A DNA stretch of 59,899 nt, from contig CAKUON010000013.1 of assembly GCA_934668875.1 (NCBI GenBank), positions 1-59,899 on the forward strand, read 5' to 3'. The notes beneath the pieces were generated by a model. The model saw only the letters and a program-made list of their open reading frames with translations. It had not been told where the DNA came from and ran no database searches. The stretch is from an uncultured Collinsella sp. (GTDB taxonomy: Bacteria; Actinomycetota; Coriobacteriia; Coriobacteriales; Coriobacteriaceae). Shown here piece after piece: positions 42,096 to 51,488 of the stretch. A program made the position numbers and the translations under genes. Each line of letters begins with the position of its first letter. The first letter of the stretch is position 1.

Positions 42096-42908
42096 ATGTC
42101 GTATCGCGTGTCGACGCAGGTCTACAGCGGACCGTTCGACCTGCTGTTGCAGCTGGTAACCCGCCAAAAAGTAGATATCGGCGCTATCTCCATCAGCGAG
42201 GTGGCAGAGCAGTACCTTGCCGAGGCCGAACGCATCGAGGCGCTGGACCTGGACGTGACGAGCGACTTTTTGCTGGTCGCAGCAACCCTTTTGGACATCA
42301 AGGCCGCCTCTCTTGTGCCGCAGGAGGTCCCGCGCAAAGCCGATGACGACGATGGCGAGTTCGACGAAGACCTCGAGGAGCTCAGCACGCTCGACGGCGA
42401 CGCCCTGCGCGAGGTCCTGATCCAGCGCCTGATTGCCTACAAGCAGTTTAAGGGCGCGGCTGCGGCCCTTGGCGCGCGTATGCAGGCCGAAAGCCGCATG
42501 CACCCGCGCGTTGCCGGCCCCGACCCCGAGTTCCTAGGCCTTATGCCCGACTACCTGGCTGGCATCACCCTGCGCGGTCTCGCCGTCATCTGTGCCGACC
42601 TGGACGGCAAGCGTCAGACCTTCCTGCTTGAAGCCGAGCACGTGGCGCCGCATCGCGTACCGCTCGACCTGACCGTGGCCTCAGTCGACCGCTTTACGAT
42701 GGCGCACCAAACCTGCACCTTCCGCGAGCTGTTGGACGGCGACGCCACGACCGAGCAACTCGTCGTCACCTTCCTTGCCATGTTGGAGCTCGCCAAGCGC
42801 GGCTCGCTCACATTGAGCCAGGACGAGATCTTTGGAACCATTCAGATCAACCGCGTCGAGGGCGCCGAGGCATACGTGCCCGGCGAGGGTCCCGAACTCA
42901 CCGAATAG
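42096..42908 (+). CDS. scpA: Segregation and condensation protein A
   Basis: A 270-residue kleisin. The N-terminus YRVSTQVYSGPFDLLLQLVT with ISISEVAEQYL and DFLLVAATLLDIKA is the typical ScpA start. The C-terminal winged-helix (AMLELAKRGSLTLSQDEIFG) binds the other end of the SMC ATPase head. With ScpB and SMC it organises and segregates the chromosome. AAAGGAGG precedes the ATG. scpB follows after 11 bp. Confidence 0.93.
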   Translation: MSYRVSTQVYSGPFDLLLQLVTRQKVDIGAISISEVAEQYLAEAERIEALDLDVTSDFLLVAATLLDIKAASLVPQEVPRKADDDDGEFDEDLEELSTLDGDALREVLIQRLIAYKQFKGAAAALGARMQAESRMHPRVAGPDPEFLGLMPDYLAGITLRGLAVICADLDGKRQTFLLEAEHVAPHRVPLDLTVASVDRFTMAHQTCTFRELLDGDATTEQLVVTFLAMLELAKRGSLTLSQDEIFGTIQINRVEGAEAYVPGEGPELTE

Positions 42909-42919
42909 GAGTCGCAACC

Positions 42920-43648
42920 ATGTCAACCCTTTCAACGCTGGAGGCAAACAGCCTCAAAGGCGCCCTCGAGGCGCTGCTGCTGGTGTCGAGCGACCCGGTG
43001 AGCGCGCCCGCGCTGGCAGGTGCGCTGGATATCGCCCCCGGCGAATGCGCATCGCTGCTCGCCGAGCTCAAGGTTGAGTACGAGGAGGCCAACCGCGGCT
43101 TTCAGCTACGCGAGGTCGCTGGTGGCTGGCGCCTGTTTACGCATCCCGCCTACCACGACGTGGTCGAGGGCTACGTGCTGAGCTGGGACACGCAAAAGCT
43201 GTCGCAGGCGGCGCTCGAAACCCTAGCCGTCATCGCCTACCACCAGCCCGTCACGCGCGAGGTGGTCAAGGGCATCCGCGGCGTCAATTCCGACGGCGTC
43301 ATCGCGTCGCTCGTCGATAAGGGCCTGGTGCGCGAGCTCGGCCGCGACCCCCAGCGCGGTCAAGCCATCATCTACGGCACGACTAACGCCTTCTTGGAAA
43401 AGTTCGGTCTGCGCTCCACCCGCGACCTACCCGACCTGGAGCAGTTTGCCCCCGACGAGCAATCGCGTCAGTTTATCCGCGAGCGCCTGAGCGGCCGCAG
43501 CATTCAGTCCACGCTCGAGGAGCAGGCCGATGACCTGGACGAAGAGCGCGAACTACTCGATACAGATGTTGAAGATGTTGAGGCAGTCGAGGATTTGGAG
43601 ACCCTGGTCGTCGACGAGACCTCGGAGGATTTGCATGACGAGGACTAA
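42920..43648 (+). CDS. scpB: Segregation and condensation protein B
   Basis: A 242-residue protein with the two winged-helix domains of ScpB; the second shows LSQAALETLAVIAYHQPVTR and IRGVNSDGVIASLVDKGLVR, then GRPIIYGTT-like QAIIYGTTNAFLEKFGL. It dimerises and holds ScpA in the SMC complex. The C-terminal 60 residues are a very acidic tail (DVEDVEAVEDLETLVVDE), probably disordered. It overlaps the possible upstream start of the next gene. Confidence 0.93.
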   Translation: MSTLSTLEANSLKGALEALLLVSSDPVSAPALAGALDIAPGECASLLAELKVEYEEANRGFQLREVAGGWRLFTHPAYHDVVEGYVLSWDTQKLSQAALETLAVIAYHQPVTREVVKGIRGVNSDGVIASLVDKGLVRELGRDPQRGQAIIYGTTNAFLEKFGLRSTRDLPDLEQFAPDEQSRQFIRERLSGRSIQSTLEEQADDLDEERELLDTDVEDVEAVEDLETLVVDETSEDLHDED

Positions 43649-43670
43649 CGAAGTAGGGGAGACGCGCGCC

Positions 43671-44600
43671 ATGGGCAACGCAGTACCCGCAACCGACGCC
43701 CAGCCCGTCTACCCGCATACCATGCGCCTGCAGCGCTTTTTGGCGCGCGCGGGCGTGGCGAGCCGACGCGGCTCGGAAGACCTGATGACCGCCGGCCGCG
43801 TGACCGTCAACGGCGAGGTCGCGACCGAGCTGGGCACCAAGGTCGACGTCGACCGCGACCATATCGAGGTCGACGGTATGCCCGTCAAGCTCAACCAGGG
43901 CGCCGTGTACCTGATGCTCTACAAGCCGACCGGCTACCTCACCACCATGAGCGATCCACAGGAGCGCCCTTGCGTGGCCGACCTGGTCCCCCGCGACCGC
44001 TTTCCGGGACTTTTCCCGGTGGGTCGCCTGGACCGCGACACCACGGGCCTATTGCTCTTTACCACCGACGGCGACCTGTCGCAGGACCTGCTGCACCCCA
44101 GCAAGCACGTCTACAAGACCTACCAGGCGCTCGTGGACGGCCACCTGACCGATCGCGACCTGGAACCGCTGCGCCGTGGCATCGAGCTCGACGACGGCCT
44201 GTGCCAGCCGGCGATCTGCCGCGTCATCAACGCGCGCGAGGCAGAGGCCGTGGCTCCGCAAGGCGTAAAGCCCGGTACCACCGCCGTGGAGGTCATCATC
44301 CGCGAGGGGCGCAAGAACCAGGTCAAGCGCATGCTGAGCAAGATCCACCATCCGGTAATCCGCCTGCATCGCTGTAACTTTGCCGGCCTGGAGCTCAAGG
44401 ACGTGGCCAAGGGCTCGTGGCGCGAGCTCACCGACCGCGAGGTGCAGATCCTCAAGGCCGGCGGCATCCCGCCCAAGCAGGCGAGCGCCAAGCGCAACGG
44501 CGGCAAGCCCCAAGACACGCCCGCCAGCCGCACGCGTCACCACGGCAGCCACGGCTCCGCACCCAAGCGCAACACCTACCGCGAGCGCTACACAGGCTAG
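43671..44600 (+). CDS. rluB: 23S rRNA pseudouridine synthase, RluB/RsuA family
   Basis: A 309-residue enzyme. The N-terminal S4 RNA-binding domain starts MRLQRFLARAGVASRRGSED; the catalytic domain carries GRLDRDTTGLLLFTTDGDL with the active-site Asp, then KTYQALVDG and REGRKNQVKRMLSKI. The C-terminal 60 residues are basic and low-complexity, likely binding rRNA. I chose the ATG at 43,671 (GGGGAG upstream); an ATG at 43,635, overlapping scpB with GGAGG ahead, would add 12 residues and is a real alternative. Confidence 0.9.
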   Translation: MGNAVPATDAQPVYPHTMRLQRFLARAGVASRRGSEDLMTAGRVTVNGEVATELGTKVDVDRDHIEVDGMPVKLNQGAVYLMLYKPTGYLTTMSDPQERPCVADLVPRDRFPGLFPVGRLDRDTTGLLLFTTDGDLSQDLLHPSKHVYKTYQALVDGHLTDRDLEPLRRGIELDDGLCQPAICRVINAREAEAVAPQGVKPGTTAVEVIIREGRKNQVKRMLSKIHHPVIRLHRCNFAGLELKDVAKGSWRELTDREVQILKAGGIPPKQASAKRNGGKPQDTPASRTRHHGSHGSAPKRNTYRERYTG

Positions 44601-44666
44601 GCAACTCGCCGCGCCCCAGCGCCCGCGAACCATAGCAGCACGTCAACCATCGAAAGGAAGCATTGC

Positions 44667-45353
44667 ATGATCGTCGCCATCGACGGCCCCGCCGGTTCCG
44701 GCAAGTCCACCATCGCCAAGGAGATCGCCCGCCAGCTTGGCTTTAACAAGCTCGACACGGGCGCCATGTATCGCGCCGTCACCTTCGCCGCGCTCGACCG
44801 CGGCATCGATCTGGACGACGAGACGGCCATCGACGCCCTCGCCGAGCAGATCGAGATTCGCTTTACCAACGGCACCGGCGAGGATACGCGCCTGACCATT
44901 GACGGCAAGGACGCTTCGGCCGCCATTCGTACCCCGCAGGTCGACGCCAACGTGTCCAAGGTCTCGGCCTACCCGGGCGTGCGCGCGGCCATGCTCATTC
45001 ACCAGCGCCGCGCCGCCGAGGACCGCGATATCGTGGCCGAGGGTCGCGACATCGGAACCGTCGTGTTCCCTAACGCGCAGGTCAAGGTCTTCCTGACCGC
45101 CGACCCGCGTGAGCGCGCCCGCCGCCGCGTGCTGCAGCGTCACCAAAACGACGCCCAACCGCTCACACCCGCGCAGCTCGAAGCCGAGGTCGACGAGACC
45201 CTCGACGCCCTTAAGCAGCGCGACAAGCTCGACAGCAGCCGCGAGGTCGCCCCGCTCGTGCCCGCCGAGGACGCCGTGCACGTCGACTCCACCGCCCATA
45301 CCATCGACGAGGTCGTCCGCATTATCGAGGGCCTCATCAACCAAAGGAGGTAG
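44667..45353 (+). CDS. cmk: Cytidylate kinase
   Basis: A 228-residue P-loop kinase, MIVAIDGPAGSGKSTIAKEI at the start, then KLDTGAMYRAVTFAAL, and AEGRDIGTVVFPNAQVKVFL for the lid and CMP-binding part. It phosphorylates CMP and dCMP. The length is normal. RBS GAAAGGAAG. The acyltransferase gene follows 3 bp downstream. Confidence 0.95.
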   Translation: MIVAIDGPAGSGKSTIAKEIARQLGFNKLDTGAMYRAVTFAALDRGIDLDDETAIDALAEQIEIRFTNGTGEDTRLTIDGKDASAAIRTPQVDANVSKVSAYPGVRAAMLIHQRRAAEDRDIVAEGRDIGTVVFPNAQVKVFLTADPRERARRRVLQRHQNDAQPLTPAQLEAEVDETLDALKQRDKLDSSREVAPLVPAEDAVHVDSTAHTIDEVVRIIEGLINQRR

Positions 45354-45356
45354 CCC

Positions 45357-46085
45357 ATGCGCCTGTTTAAGCAGACGCCCGAGGACTATTACAACGCCCC
45401 CTACGCAGAGTTCCCAGCGCTCATCCGCGGCACCGTCGTCGTAGTCATGGCCATCCTTTGGGCCTTCTCCAAGCTCATGTGGCGTTGGAAGGTCGAAGAC
45501 GCCGATCTGCTGTTTGAGCGCCAGGACGGCCGCGGCAGCGTGGTCATCTGCAACCACACCTCGATGGCCGAGCTCTTGGCCGTGGAGACGGCGCTGTTCT
45601 TTGGGGGCCGCCGCATTCGTCCCATCTTTAAGTCCGAGTTCGCCAAGAGCAAGATTGTGCGCTGGGCCTTTAGCCGCGTTGGCGGCATCCCCGTAGAGCG
45701 CGGTACTGCCGATATGAAGTGCTTGCGCGCCGCCCAGCATGCGCTGCAGCGCGGCGAGGACGTCCTGATCTTCCCCGAGGGCACGCGCATCCGCTCGCGC
45801 GAGATCAAGCCCGAGGTCCACGGCGGTTTTGCGCTCATCGCTCAGATGGGCAAGGCGCCCGTCAACCCGCTCGCCATCTGCGGCTGGTCCGACATCACGC
45901 CCGCGGGCAAAAAGCTCATGCGTCCCAAGAAGTGCTGGATTCGTGCCGGCAAGGCCATCTCGCTTTCGGACGCGCCGGCCGGGCTTAAGCGTACGGAGCG
46001 CTTGGCCTGGTTTGAGTCCGAGGCTATGGATCGTGTCTATAAGATGCGCGACGACCTGTGCGCTGAGCACCCGGGCAGGTTCTAG
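45357..46085 (+). CDS. 1-acyl-sn-glycerol-3-phosphate acyltransferase-like (PlsC family)
   Basis: A 242-residue protein with an N-terminal hydrophobic segment and the acyltransferase blocks: ICNHTSMAELLAVE (block I), KSEFAKSKIVRWAFSRVGGI (block II) and LIFPEGTRIRSREIKPEVHG (block III). Block I reads HX4E instead of the usual HX4D, so the charge-relay acid is Glu; this may be a functional variant. It would make phosphatidic acid, in keeping with plsY and gpsA downstream. RBS AAAGGAGG precedes the ATG. Confidence 0.85.
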   Translation: MRLFKQTPEDYYNAPYAEFPALIRGTVVVVMAILWAFSKLMWRWKVEDADLLFERQDGRGSVVICNHTSMAELLAVETALFFGGRRIRPIFKSEFAKSKIVRWAFSRVGGIPVERGTADMKCLRAAQHALQRGEDVLIFPEGTRIRSREIKPEVHGGFALIAQMGKAPVNPLAICGWSDITPAGKKLMRPKKCWIRAGKAISLSDAPAGLKRTERLAWFESEAMDRVYKMRDDLCAEHPGRF

Positions 46086-46087
46086 CC

Positions 46088-46987
46088 ATGAGCGAGAACG
46101 TGACGAACACCGCCGCGGCTGCGCCCGATCAGGACGGCGCGCCCACCATCGAGATTGCAGCTCACGCCGGCACCTGCTACGGCGTTCAGCGTGCGCTCGA
46201 TATGGCGCTGGCTGCCGCGCCGCAGGCAGGGGAGTGCACTCAGGTCCACACCTTGGGGCCGCTCATCCATAACCCCATCGTGGTGCGCGAGCTTGCCGAG
46301 GCAGGCGTTGGCCTGGCCGAGACCCTGGACGATGCCGCATCGGGCACCGTGATCATCCGCGCCCACGGCGTGGTGCCGCAGGTAATCGATGCAGCTCACG
46401 ATCGCGGTCTTACCGTGGTCGACGCCACCTGCCCCTACGTGAAAAAAGTCCACGTGGCGGCGGAGCGCCTGGTACGCGAGGGCTACCACGTGGTAGTCGT
46501 GGGCGAGCCGGGCCACCCCGAAGTCGAGGGCATCCTGGGCCACGCCGGCGATGACGCGCAGGTCGTGAGCTGTGCCGCCGACGCCGAGGCCCTGCCGCTC
46601 AAGGGCAAGGTGGGCCTGGTTGTGCAGACCACCCAGACCGCGCAGAACCTCGCCGAGGTCGTGGCCGCAATCACCCCGCGCGTGCAGGAGCTGCGTGTGA
46701 TCAACACCATCTGCGCCGCCACGAGCGAGCGTCAACAGGCAGCAGCAACACTTGCCAACCGCTGCGACTGCATGGTCGTGGTGGGCGGCAAGAACTCGGG
46801 CAACACCCGCCGCCTGGCGCAGATTTGCGCAGACGCCTGCGAGTGCACGCATCACATCGAGGAAGCTTCCGAGCTCCAGGCCGCGTGGTTTACCGACGCA
46901 CGCCACATCGGCATCACCGCCGGAGCCTCCACCCCGCAAGAACACATCGAGCGCGCCGTCGCGCGCATCAAGGAGCTTTGCCGCTAA
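46088..46987 (+). CDS. ispH: 4-hydroxy-3-methylbut-2-enyl diphosphate reductase
   Basis: A 299-residue iron-sulfur enzyme of the MEP isoprenoid pathway. The three cluster cysteines can be placed in HAGTCYGVQRALD, VDATCPYVKKVH and INTICAATSERQ; the substrate-contact segments RAHGV and TAGASTP are present. Length is normal. It starts 2 bp after the acyltransferase stop, and the next gene follows after 2 bp. Confidence 0.95.
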   Translation: MSENVTNTAAAAPDQDGAPTIEIAAHAGTCYGVQRALDMALAAAPQAGECTQVHTLGPLIHNPIVVRELAEAGVGLAETLDDAASGTVIIRAHGVVPQVIDAAHDRGLTVVDATCPYVKKVHVAAERLVREGYHVVVVGEPGHPEVEGILGHAGDDAQVVSCAADAEALPLKGKVGLVVQTTQTAQNLAEVVAAITPRVQELRVINTICAATSERQQAAATLANRCDCMVVVGGKNSGNTRRLAQICADACECTHHIEEASELQAAWFTDARHIGITAGASTPQEHIERAVARIKELCR

Positions 46988-46989
46988 TC

Positions 46990-48432
46990 ATGGACCAGAC
47001 CGTACCCGCATACGCCGCCGAGGTGGCCGATTACGGGCGCAGCCGCGACCCCGAGCCGGGTGAGGGCGCGCTCGTAAAGAACGTGCGTCCCGAATCGCCC
47101 GCGTGGGATGTGGGTATCGAGCCGGGCATGCGCGTGCTCACGGTCAACGGCGAGCAGCTGACCGATATGATCGTGTGGCTCTGGGAGGCCGACGACGACA
47201 CCGTCGATCTGGAGGTATTCGATCCGCGCGACGGCACCGTCACCCCCGTCGAGCTCGATCGCTTTCCCGGCGAGGACTGGGGTCTGGAGTTCGATGGCCC
47301 CATCTTCGACGGCATGCGTACCTGCGTTAACGCCTGCGTGTTCTGCTTTATGACCATGCTGCCCAAGGGCGGCCGCTCCACGCTCTACATTCGCGACGAC
47401 GACTATCGCCTGAGCTTTTTGCAGGGCAACTTTGTCACGCTCACGAACCTCTCCGACGAGGACGTGAAAAACGTCATCGACCGAAATATGAGCCCCATGA
47501 ACGTGTCGGTCCATGCCGTGAGCCCCGACGTCCGCCGCCGCATGATGGGCCGCAACGCCCAACGCGGCATGGACGTACTCGAGGCCATCATGGCCGCCGG
47601 CATCGAGATTCACGCGCAGATCGTACTGTGTCCCGGCATGAACGACGGCGAGGAGCTGGAAAAGACGTTGCGCTTTTGCGAGGAGCACGAGCAAATCACG
47701 AGCCTGGGCATTGTGCCACTTGGTTTTACCAAGCATCAGAACCGATTTAGCTGGTCCTACAGCGACAAGCCCGAGCTGGCGCGCGAGACTATCGCCATGA
47801 TCCGACCCTTCCAGGACCGTGCCTACGAGCGCTTTGGCCGCCACACCTTCCAGATGAGCGACGAGTTTTATCTGGATGCCGGCATCGAGCCGCCCGAGGC
47901 GGACTTTTACGACGGCTACCCGCAGTACTACGACGGCATCGGCATGATCCGCTCCTATCTGGATGAGACCGACAACGTGCTCGCTGCCGATGCCGAGCGC
48001 CTGCGCCGCGTTCGCGAGGCAATCGCCGCCCGTGGCCAGCGCCTGCTGTGCCTCTCGGGGGCCAGCGCGCGCGATACGGTGGCACGTTTTGTGGAATCGC
48101 CGCAGGGCCTTGCCGGTACCGTCACGGCCATCAAGAACCGCTACTTTGGTGGCAACGTGGACGTAACCGGCCTCATCGTCGCGTGTGACATTCTGGAGCA
48201 GCTGCCCCAAGATCTGTCGGGGGTTATGCTCTTTGTGCCTAAGCTCATGTTCAACGCTGACGGCATGACGCTTGACGAGTATCATCGTGACGATTTACTC
48301 GCAAGCCTTACCAGTCGCGGCGCCGAGGTTCATGTGGTGTCGACCATGCCGCATGAGCTGCTCGATACCCTGGAGCACATCCTTGGCATTGTGCCTGTCG
48401 ACTCTACTAATTCCGCTGACCCTACCCATTAA
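46990..48432 (+). CDS. DUF512 family protein with PDZ-like and radical-SAM-like parts
   Basis: A 480-residue protein. A PDZ-like N-terminus (VRPESPAWDVGIEPGMRVLT) is followed by CVNACVFCFMTMLPKG, a cysteine cluster resembling a radical SAM iron-sulfur site, and NVSVHAVSPDVRRRMMGRNA. This is the DUF512 family, usually next to der/engA in Gram-positive genomes, as here; a role in ribosome or GTPase maturation has been suggested but is not settled. ATG 46,990 chosen because the longer frame is a shadow of ispH. Confidence 0.85.
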   Translation: MDQTVPAYAAEVADYGRSRDPEPGEGALVKNVRPESPAWDVGIEPGMRVLTVNGEQLTDMIVWLWEADDDTVDLEVFDPRDGTVTPVELDRFPGEDWGLEFDGPIFDGMRTCVNACVFCFMTMLPKGGRSTLYIRDDDYRLSFLQGNFVTLTNLSDEDVKNVIDRNMSPMNVSVHAVSPDVRRRMMGRNAQRGMDVLEAIMAAGIEIHAQIVLCPGMNDGEELEKTLRFCEEHEQITSLGIVPLGFTKHQNRFSWSYSDKPELARETIAMIRPFQDRAYERFGRHTFQMSDEFYLDAGIEPPEADFYDGYPQYYDGIGMIRSYLDETDNVLAADAERLRRVREAIAARGQRLLCLSGASARDTVARFVESPQGLAGTVTAIKNRYFGGNVDVTGLIVACDILEQLPQDLSGVMLFVPKLMFNADGMTLDEYHRDDLLASLTSRGAEVHVVSTMPHELLDTLEHILGIVPVDSTNSADPTH

Positions 48433-48442
48433 AGGAGAGCAG

Positions 48443-49777
48443 ATGAAACCTATCGTCGCCGTCGTCGGACGCCCCAACGTGGGCAAGTCCACGCTCGTTA
48501 ACCGCCTGGCCCAGACCTCGGACGCCATCGTCCACGAGTCCCGCGGCGTCACGCGCGACCGCTCGTACCATACCGCCGATTGGAACGGCCGCGAGTTCAC
48601 CATCGTCGACACGGGCGGTATCGAGCCGCTCAAGAGTGACGATGTCTTTGCAACGTCCATCCGCGACCAAGCGCTCGCCGCCGCCGAGGAAGCCGCCGTC
48701 ATCCTGTTTGTGGTCGACGGCCGCACCGGCGTCACCGAGGAGGACGAGTCGGTCGCTCGCATGCTCAAGCGCTGCGACAAGCCGGTCTTTCTGCTGGTGA
48801 ACAAGCTCGACAACCCCGATCGCGAGAACGACAGCATCTGGGAGTTCTATTCGCTCGGCATCGGTGAGCCCACGCCGCTCTCGGCCCTGCATGGTCATGG
48901 CACGGGCGACCTGCTCGACGATATCGTGGCCCTGCTTCCGGAGGAAGAGGACGAGGTCGCCGATGAGTTCCCCGACGCGCTGAACGTCGCCATCATCGGC
49001 CGCCCCAATGCCGGTAAGTCCTCGCTGTTCAACCGCATCCTAGGCGCCGACCGCTCCATCGTGTCCAACATTGCCGGCACCACGCGCGATGCCATCGACA
49101 CGGTCGTCGAGCGCAACGGCAAGCACTACCGCATGGTCGATACCGCGGGCATCCGCAAGAAGAGCACCGTGTACGAGAACATCGAGTACTACTCCATGGT
49201 CCGCGGCCTGCGCGCCATCGACCGCGCCGACGTGGCGCTGCTCGTCGTCGACGCCTCCGTGGGCGTCACCGAGCAGGACCAGAAGGTCATGGGTCTTGCC
49301 ATCGAGCGCGGCTGTGCCATCGTTGTGCTGCTCAACAAGTGGGACCTGCTCGACGATGACCGCAAGCGCGAGGCCTGCATGGAGACCATCGACCGCCGTC
49401 TGGGCGTCATGGCTCCCTGGGCCCAGTACCTGCGCATCTCTGCCCTCACTGGCCGCAGCGTCGAGAAGATCTGGGCAATGGTAGACGCCGCCGAAAAGAC
49501 GCGCTCGCAGAAGATTAGCACCTCGCGCCTCAACACGTTCCTCACCGACCTGCGCGAGTTCGGTCATACCGTGGTGGACGGCAAGCGCCGCCTGCGCATG
49601 CACTACGTGACCCAGACGGGCGTCAACCCGCCGACGTTCACGTTCTTCGTCAACCACAGCGACCTGGTCAACGACACCTACCAGCGCTACGTGGAGAACC
49701 GCATGCGCTCGACCTTCGACTTTGCCGGCACGCCCATTCGACTCTTCTTTAGGAAGAAGGAGCAAAAGGATGCATAA
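48443..49777 (+). CDS. der: Ribosome biogenesis GTPase Der (EngA)
   Basis: A 444-residue tandem GTPase. The two G1 loops are GRPNVGKST (residue about 8) and GRPNAGKSS (about 186); both have DTGG/DTAG G3 motifs and NKLD/NKWD G4 motifs. The C-terminal KH-like domain ends FRKKEQKDA. It is required for 50S subunit assembly. RBS AGGAG before the ATG at 48,443. The last 8 bp overlap plsY. Confidence 0.96.
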   Translation: MKPIVAVVGRPNVGKSTLVNRLAQTSDAIVHESRGVTRDRSYHTADWNGREFTIVDTGGIEPLKSDDVFATSIRDQALAAAEEAAVILFVVDGRTGVTEEDESVARMLKRCDKPVFLLVNKLDNPDRENDSIWEFYSLGIGEPTPLSALHGHGTGDLLDDIVALLPEEEDEVADEFPDALNVAIIGRPNAGKSSLFNRILGADRSIVSNIAGTTRDAIDTVVERNGKHYRMVDTAGIRKKSTVYENIEYYSMVRGLRAIDRADVALLVVDASVGVTEQDQKVMGLAIERGCAIVVLLNKWDLLDDDRKREACMETIDRRLGVMAPWAQYLRISALTGRSVEKIWAMVDAAEKTRSQKISTSRLNTFLTDLREFGHTVVDGKRRLRMHYVTQTGVNPPTFTFFVNHSDLVNDTYQRYVENRMRSTFDFAGTPIRLFFRKKEQKDA

Positions 49778-50453
49778 TCCGATTCTGCTGACCGCCATCT
49801 GCGCCGTGGTCTCGTTCTTTATCGGGGCGATTCCGTTTGGCCTGATCCTTGGCCGCGTGTTCAACCACACCGACATTCGCAAGGCGGGCTCCGGCAACAT
49901 CGGCACCACCAACGCGCTGCGTGTGGCCGGTCCCAAGGTGGCCGCGCTCACGCTGCTGCTCGACTGCCTTAAGGGCGCCATCTGCGTCATTATCGCACGT
50001 CCGCTTATCGCCGACATGGGCTACGGCTTCCCCGTGAGCATCATGGCTCCCGGTGCCGCCGGCGACTGGATGCTCGGCGTCATCTGCCTGGCGGCCGTGT
50101 GGGGCCACATCTTCTCGCCCTACCTCAACTTCCACGGCGGCAAGGGCATCGCTGTGGGCTTGGGCGTAATCCTTGCCTGGAACTGGCCCATTGGCCTGTC
50201 GCTGCTGGGCATGTTTATCGTGGCCGTCGCCATCACCAAGTACGTGTCGGTGGGATCTCTTGCCGCCGCCATCGGTCTTCCCATCGCTGCCTGCGCGGTC
50301 TTTCCGTATAGCAGCCTGGGCCTCAAGTTTTGCATGGCGATGATCGGCATCACCGTGGTGTGGGCCCATCGCTCGAATATCCAAAAGCTCATGGCCGGTA
50401 AGGAGTCCAAGCTCTCGTTTACCAAGCGCGTCACCGAGCCCGACGATAAGTAG
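49770..50453 (+). CDS. plsY: Glycerol-3-phosphate acyltransferase PlsY
   Basis: A 227-residue polytopic membrane enzyme with the three PlsY motifs: IRKAGSGNIGTTNALR, HGGKGIAVGLG, and the later VWAHRSNIQKLMAGKESK. It acylates glycerol 3-phosphate with acyl-phosphate, the first step in phospholipid synthesis, using the product of GpsA encoded next. The ATG at 49,770 lies inside the end of der. Confidence 0.95.
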   Translation: MHNPILLTAICAVVSFFIGAIPFGLILGRVFNHTDIRKAGSGNIGTTNALRVAGPKVAALTLLLDCLKGAICVIIARPLIADMGYGFPVSIMAPGAAGDWMLGVICLAAVWGHIFSPYLNFHGGKGIAVGLGVILAWNWPIGLSLLGMFIVAVAITKYVSVGSLAAAIGLPIAACAVFPYSSLGLKFCMAMIGITVVWAHRSNIQKLMAGKESKLSFTKRVTEPDDK

Positions 50454-50462
50454 GAGAGAGTC

Positions 50463-51470
50463 ATGAATGTTGCGCTGATTGGCTCCGGCTCCTGGGGAAC
50501 CGCCGTCGCCGGCCTTGCCGCCGCGCGAGCCGAGCGCGTGACCATGTGGGCCCATAGCGAGCAGACGGCTGCCGGCATTAACGCCGAGCACCGTAACCCG
50601 CGATATCTGGTGGGCTACGAGCTGCCGGATAACGTCGTCGCCACGACGGAGCTTGCCCAGGCGCTCGACGGGGCCGAGGCCATCATCTTTGCCGTGCCTT
50701 CGACGCATCTGCGCAGCGTCTGCCACCAGGCGGCGCCCTTTATCGCGGACGAGACACCGGCTCTGTGCCTCACCAAGGGCATCGAGCCCGAGTCCGGCCT
50801 GCTCATGAGCGAGGTCATCGCCAGCGAGATCGGCAACGAGTCGCGCGTGGCGGCGCTTTCGGGCCCCAACCATGCCGAGGAAATCTGCCGCGGCGGACTT
50901 TCGGCCGCAGTCATCGCCAGCGAAGATCCGCAGATAGGGGAGACCTTTAAGGACCTGCTCCTGTCCACGGCTTTCCGCATCTATCTGTCGCAGGACATGA
51001 CCGGTGTCGAGGTCTGCGGCGCCATGAAAAACGTCATTGCTATCGTGTGCGGCATCTCCGCCGGCTCGGGCGCGGGCGACAACACGCTCGCCCTCATCAT
51101 GACGCGCGGCCTGGCCGAGATCAGCCGTCTGGTGCATGCCCGCGGCGGCCAAGCTATGACCTGCATGGGGCTCGCCGGCATGGGCGACCTCATTGCCACC
51201 TGCACCTCGGAGCATTCGCGCAACCGTACCTTTGGCTACGAGTTTGCCCACGGTGTGTCGCTCGACGAGTACCAGGCGCGCACGCATATGGTGGTTGAGG
51301 GCGCCGTCGCGGCCCGCAGCGTCAGCGAACTTGCCCGTTCACTGGGCGTAGACATTCCGCTCACCTTTGCCGTGGAGCAAACGCTCTACAACGGTGTTAC
51401 TTTGGATAGGGCGCTCGAGATTCTTACCGATCGCGTACCCTCCCAAGAGTTCTACGGACTCACCGACTAG
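50463..51470 (+). CDS. gpsA: NAD(P)-dependent glycerol-3-phosphate dehydrogenase
   Basis: A 335-residue cytoplasmic enzyme. The nucleotide-binding motif GSGSWGTAVA begins at residue 7, the catalytic Lys is in EVCGAMKNVIAI, and the substrate-binding SRNRTFG-like segment appears as HSRNRTFGYEF. It makes sn-glycerol 3-phosphate for PlsY. RBS AGGAGAG. Confidence 0.96.
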   Translation: MNVALIGSGSWGTAVAGLAAARAERVTMWAHSEQTAAGINAEHRNPRYLVGYELPDNVVATTELAQALDGAEAIIFAVPSTHLRSVCHQAAPFIADETPALCLTKGIEPESGLLMSEVIASEIGNESRVAALSGPNHAEEICRGGLSAAVIASEDPQIGETFKDLLLSTAFRIYLSQDMTGVEVCGAMKNVIAIVCGISAGSGAGDNTLALIMTRGLAEISRLVHARGGQAMTCMGLAGMGDLIATCTSEHSRNRTFGYEFAHGVSLDEYQARTHMVVEGAVAARSVSELARSLGVDIPLTFAVEQTLYNGVTLDRALEILTDRVPSQEFYGLTD

Positions 51471-51488
51471 TGCAGAAAGGCTACTACC

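Noticed and set aside
43530..43670. Longer start of the pseudouridine synthase inside scpB
   Set aside because: The part before 43,635 overlaps scpB in another frame and has no start signal.
46825..46989. N-terminal extension of the DUF512 protein
   Set aside because: Arg/His/Pro-rich shadow of ispH; ATG 46,990 starts the PDZ-like domain.
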